Shown piece after piece: positions 62,022-64,000 of a stretch of DNA of 64,000 nt. Below the pieces are notes generated by a model. The model was not told the origin of the DNA. It saw nothing but the letters and a program-made list of their open reading frames with translations, and made no database searches. Source of the DNA: Pedobacter sp. BAL39 (GTDB lineage Bacteria > Bacteroidota > Bacteroidia > Sphingobacteriales > Sphingobacteriaceae); the NCBI RefSeq assembly GCF_000170795.1, contig NZ_ABCM01000006.1, positions 186,001 through 250,000 on the forward strand, read 5' to 3'. The position numbers and the translations under genes were made by a program. The first letter of the stretch is position 1; the number at the start of each line of letters is the position of its first letter.

Positions 62022-62879
62022 ATGACAACTACAAAACAACAAAACGAAAAAGTATGGTTCGTGACCGGTGCATCCAAGGGATTAGGCGCGGACCTTGTAC
62101 AACGACTATTGGCTGAAGGCTACAAAGTGGCGGCTACCTCAAGAAAAAAGCAAAGCATGGTCGACCTGATCGGCGAACATGAAAATTTTCTGCCTTTGAC
62201 AATGGATGTAACCAGCAATCACGATGTAAAAAAAGCCATCGACCAGGTGGTTGATAAATTTGGAAGTATCGACATTGTGGTCAATAATGCAGGTTATAGC
62301 CAGATTGGAGCCATTGAGGAACTGACGGATGCAGAAGTGAAAAACAACTTCAACGTGAACGTATTTGGCCCTTTAAATGTGATCCGCAATGCAGCACCGT
62401 ATTTAAGAAAACAACGCGCTGGACATATCTTTAACATTGCGTCTATCGGTGGCTTCGTGGGCGACTTCGCGGCATTTGGCATCTACTGTTCTACGAAATT
62501 CGCCATGGCTGGTTATACCGAAGCTTTGGCTGTCGAGATGCAGCCATTCGGCGTGCACACTACACTAGTTTATCCTGGTTATTTCAGAACGACCTTTTTG
62601 GACAAAGATTCGGTGATGGTACCTGCAAGCCCGATTGAAGCGTATGCGAATGCACGTGAGGTCGAAGCGCAGCACCTGAAAGAAATCAATGGCAATCAAC
62701 CTAATGACCCGAAAAAGGCTGCTGAAGTTTTTATCGAGCTTAGCAAACAAGAAACTCCGCCGGTGCATTTCTTTATGGGCATTGATGCCGCAGCATTGGT
62801 AAATTCAAAGGTCAGGACCATCGAACTGGCGCTGGCCAATAACTTGAAACTGACAGAATCTACTGCAATTACTGAATGA
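62022..62879 (+). CDS. Short-chain dehydrogenase
   Basis: This 285-residue SDR has TGASKGLG near residue 17, NNAG near residue 90, and the catalytic YCSTK. The middle and C-terminus (VYPGYFRTTFLDKDSVMV) match many regulator-linked SDRs of unknown substrate. It is followed, with a 4-base overlap, by the Atu4866 gene and then an araC gene, so the three form an operon. Confidence 0.92.
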   Translation: MTTTKQQNEKVWFVTGASKGLGADLVQRLLAEGYKVAATSRKKQSMVDLIGEHENFLPLTMDVTSNHDVKKAIDQVVDKFGSIDIVVNNAGYSQIGAIEELTDAEVKNNFNVNVFGPLNVIRNAAPYLRKQRAGHIFNIASIGGFVGDFAAFGIYCSTKFAMAGYTEALAVEMQPFGVHTTLVYPGYFRTTFLDKDSVMVPASPIEAYANAREVEAQHLKEINGNQPNDPKKAAEVFIELSKQETPPVHFFMGIDAAALVNSKVRTIELALANNLKLTESTAITE

Positions 62880-63133
62880 TGAAAAAGACAATTGAAGAGA
62901 CAAAAGATTACATCGGTATGTGGGTGACAGAAGATGGTTTTGTACGCCATGAACTGCTACCCGAAGGACGATATGATGAAGCCCGGGGCAATCGGCAGAG
63001 TGCCTATCAGGGTGACTATTGGGTAACAGGTGATCACATTGAATACAAAGATGATACTGGCTTTGTCGCAGATGGCGACTTCCGTGATGGCATTTTATAC
63101 CACGGCGGCATGATCTTTCACAAGGAAAATTAA
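62876..63133 (+). CDS. Atu4866-family small protein
   Basis: This 85-residue protein has the family pattern YIGMWVTEDGFVRHELLPEG, with RYDEARGNRQSAYQGDYWVT following and a GGMIFHKE end. The fold is a small beta barrel in the family's known structure; no function is assigned. Two ATG codons (62876 and 62879) are possible starts; the first overlaps the SDR stop. Confidence 0.8.
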   Translation: MMKKTIEETKDYIGMWVTEDGFVRHELLPEGRYDEARGNRQSAYQGDYWVTGDHIEYKDDTGFVADGDFRDGILYHGGMIFHKEN

Positions 63134-63145
63134 TTATATTAGACT

Positions 63146-64000
63146 ATGAGTAACACATTCCGCTTTTCTGCGCTTAAGGACCTGCATGCCTACTATGGTC
63201 TGCCTCAGCCTGAGCATCCGCTCATCAGCGTGATCGATTACAGCAAGGTAAAATATCCTGAAGGTGCCCAGGACCTGAAATGGATACAGGATTTTTACAT
63301 TTTTGCACTAAAGCGGAATGTTGCCGCCAAGTTCAATTACGGTCAGCAACCCTACGACTTTGACTCCGGTGTATTGTCTTTTTTTGCTCCCCGTCAATTG
63401 TTGCAGGTAGAGATTGATCCTGACGTGCAGGTGAACCCCTCGGGCTGGCTGCTACTGCTTCATCCTGATTTCTTATGGAACACACCGCTGGCGGAACAGA
63501 TCAAAAGACATGATTACTTTCAATATAAGGTCAATGAAGCTTTGTTCCTTTCTGAAAAAGAAGAAATGGTAATTGCTGAAATATTCAGGAACATAGAGAA
63601 AGAATACCTGTCGAATATGGACAGTTTCAGCCAATCGTTAATCATTAACCAGCTGGAGTATCTGCTGATTCATGCGGACAGGTTTTATAACCGGCAATTT
63701 TTAACCCGAAAAATCAGTAACCATCAGATTTTAGTCAAACTGGAGTCACTGCTAGACGGCTGTTTTACAGATGATCAGCTGATTGAAAAAGGCCTGCCAA
63801 CTGTTCATTTTGTGGCAGAGCAGCTGAACATTTCAGCGAACTACCTGAGCACGATGCTGAAGGTCCTGACAGGCCAGAGCACCCAGCAGTTTATTCACGA
63901 CAAACTGATTGAGAAGGCAAAAGAAAAGCTTTCCAATACTGAGCTGTCTGTATCTGAGATTGCATACAGCCTAGGTTTCGAACATTCCCAGTCCTTCAGC
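63146..64000 (+). CDS. AraC-family transcriptional regulator, cut by window end
   Basis: The frame runs from the ATG at 63146 to the window edge (285 codons, no stop). It has an N-terminal sensing domain (SFFAPRQLLQVEIDPDVQ) and a C-terminal HTH with VAEQLNISANYLSTMLKVLT and ELSVSEIAYSLGFEHSQSFS. Only the end of the second HTH is missing. It lies 12 bases after the Atu4866 gene and probably controls this SDR operon. Confidence 0.92.
   Translation, partial: MSNTFRFSALKDLHAYYGLPQPEHPLISVIDYSKVKYPEGAQDLKWIQDFYIFALKRNVAAKFNYGQQPYDFDSGVLSFFAPRQLLQVEIDPDVQVNPSGWLLLLHPDFLWNTPLAEQIKRHDYFQYKVNEALFLSEKEEMVIAEIFRNIEKEYLSNMDSFSQSLIINQLEYLLIHADRFYNRQFLTRKISNHQILVKLESLLDGCFTDDQLIEKGLPTVHFVAEQLNISANYLSTMLKVLTGQSTQQFIHDKLIEKAKEKLSNTELSVSEIAYSLGFEHSQSFS

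Overview
The window comes from a Gram-negative member of the Bacteroidota, most likely Sphingobacteriaceae and Pedobacter-like. The evidence is three SusC/SusD pairs, two of them preceded by an ECF sigma factor and a FecR anti-sigma gene; a SusC N-terminus (MYKIYTTKTG...) I associate with Pedobacter; many lipoproteins and AraC regulators; and promoters of the Bacteroidota type (TTTG-N19-TAnnTTTG, perfect in front of the tRNA-Pro). I saw no phage, insertion sequence, CRISPR array or rRNA.

Layout. 1-564 is the 3' end of a P1B-type metal ATPase. 565-12035 is a run of six minus-strand genes: a DUF5703/GH95-like protein that lacks most of its catalytic barrel, a LytS-like sensor kinase, a secreted zinc metalloprotease, SusC, SusD, a terminator, and a LytTR response regulator. 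12278-14476 holds an NrtR-type regulator with a degenerate Nudix box, a HAD protein and an SDR resembling L-fucose dehydrogenase; all three depart from the canonical catalytic residues. 14654-20213 holds a lipoprotein, an STM3941-like membrane protein, an outer-membrane barrel, an SDR, and a UbiA-like protein paired with a methyltransferase. 20217-23867 holds a large PAS histidine kinase with a possible leader ORF, a 51-residue membrane protein, a small gene cut by a stop codon, a very acidic disordered protein, and a cytosine-depleted non-coding stretch ending in a strong terminator.

23955-26777 is a compact regulon. A MarR repressor gene and an NADPH-dependent reductase gene are each preceded by the same 12-bp palindrome, and an iron-containing aldehyde/alcohol dehydrogenase follows. 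26904-34950 has a TraB/GumN protein, an SDR-AraC operon whose promoter carries two 15-bp direct repeats, a TlpA-like thioredoxin, a DKNYY protein, a secreted protein with a SecD P1-head-like C-terminus, and a small membrane protein. 35017-46247 has a lipoprotein, then sigma-FecR-SusC-SusD joined to a GldA-like ATPase and a fused GldF-GldG-like protein. 46296-52308 is looser and more AT-rich: DUF6266, tRNA-Pro, DUF1826, an AraC/inositol-phosphatase-like/NAD(P)-binding group, and a secreted glycerophosphodiesterase. 52533-59402 is a second sigma-FecR-SusC-SusD locus on the minus strand. The window ends with a DUF218 protein, a carboxypeptidase-regulatory-like protein, and an SDR-Atu4866-AraC operon cut by the window edge.

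The main theme is nutrient import across the outer membrane under three kinds of control (two-component, sigma/anti-sigma, AraC/MarR/NrtR). The most testable new observations are the MarR and AraC operators, the cytosine-poor RNA candidate, the SusCD-GldAFG operon, the kinase-metalloprotease-SusCD-LytTR locus, and several promoters so close to start codons that leaderless mRNAs are likely. All calls are from reading the sequence; no database search was run.
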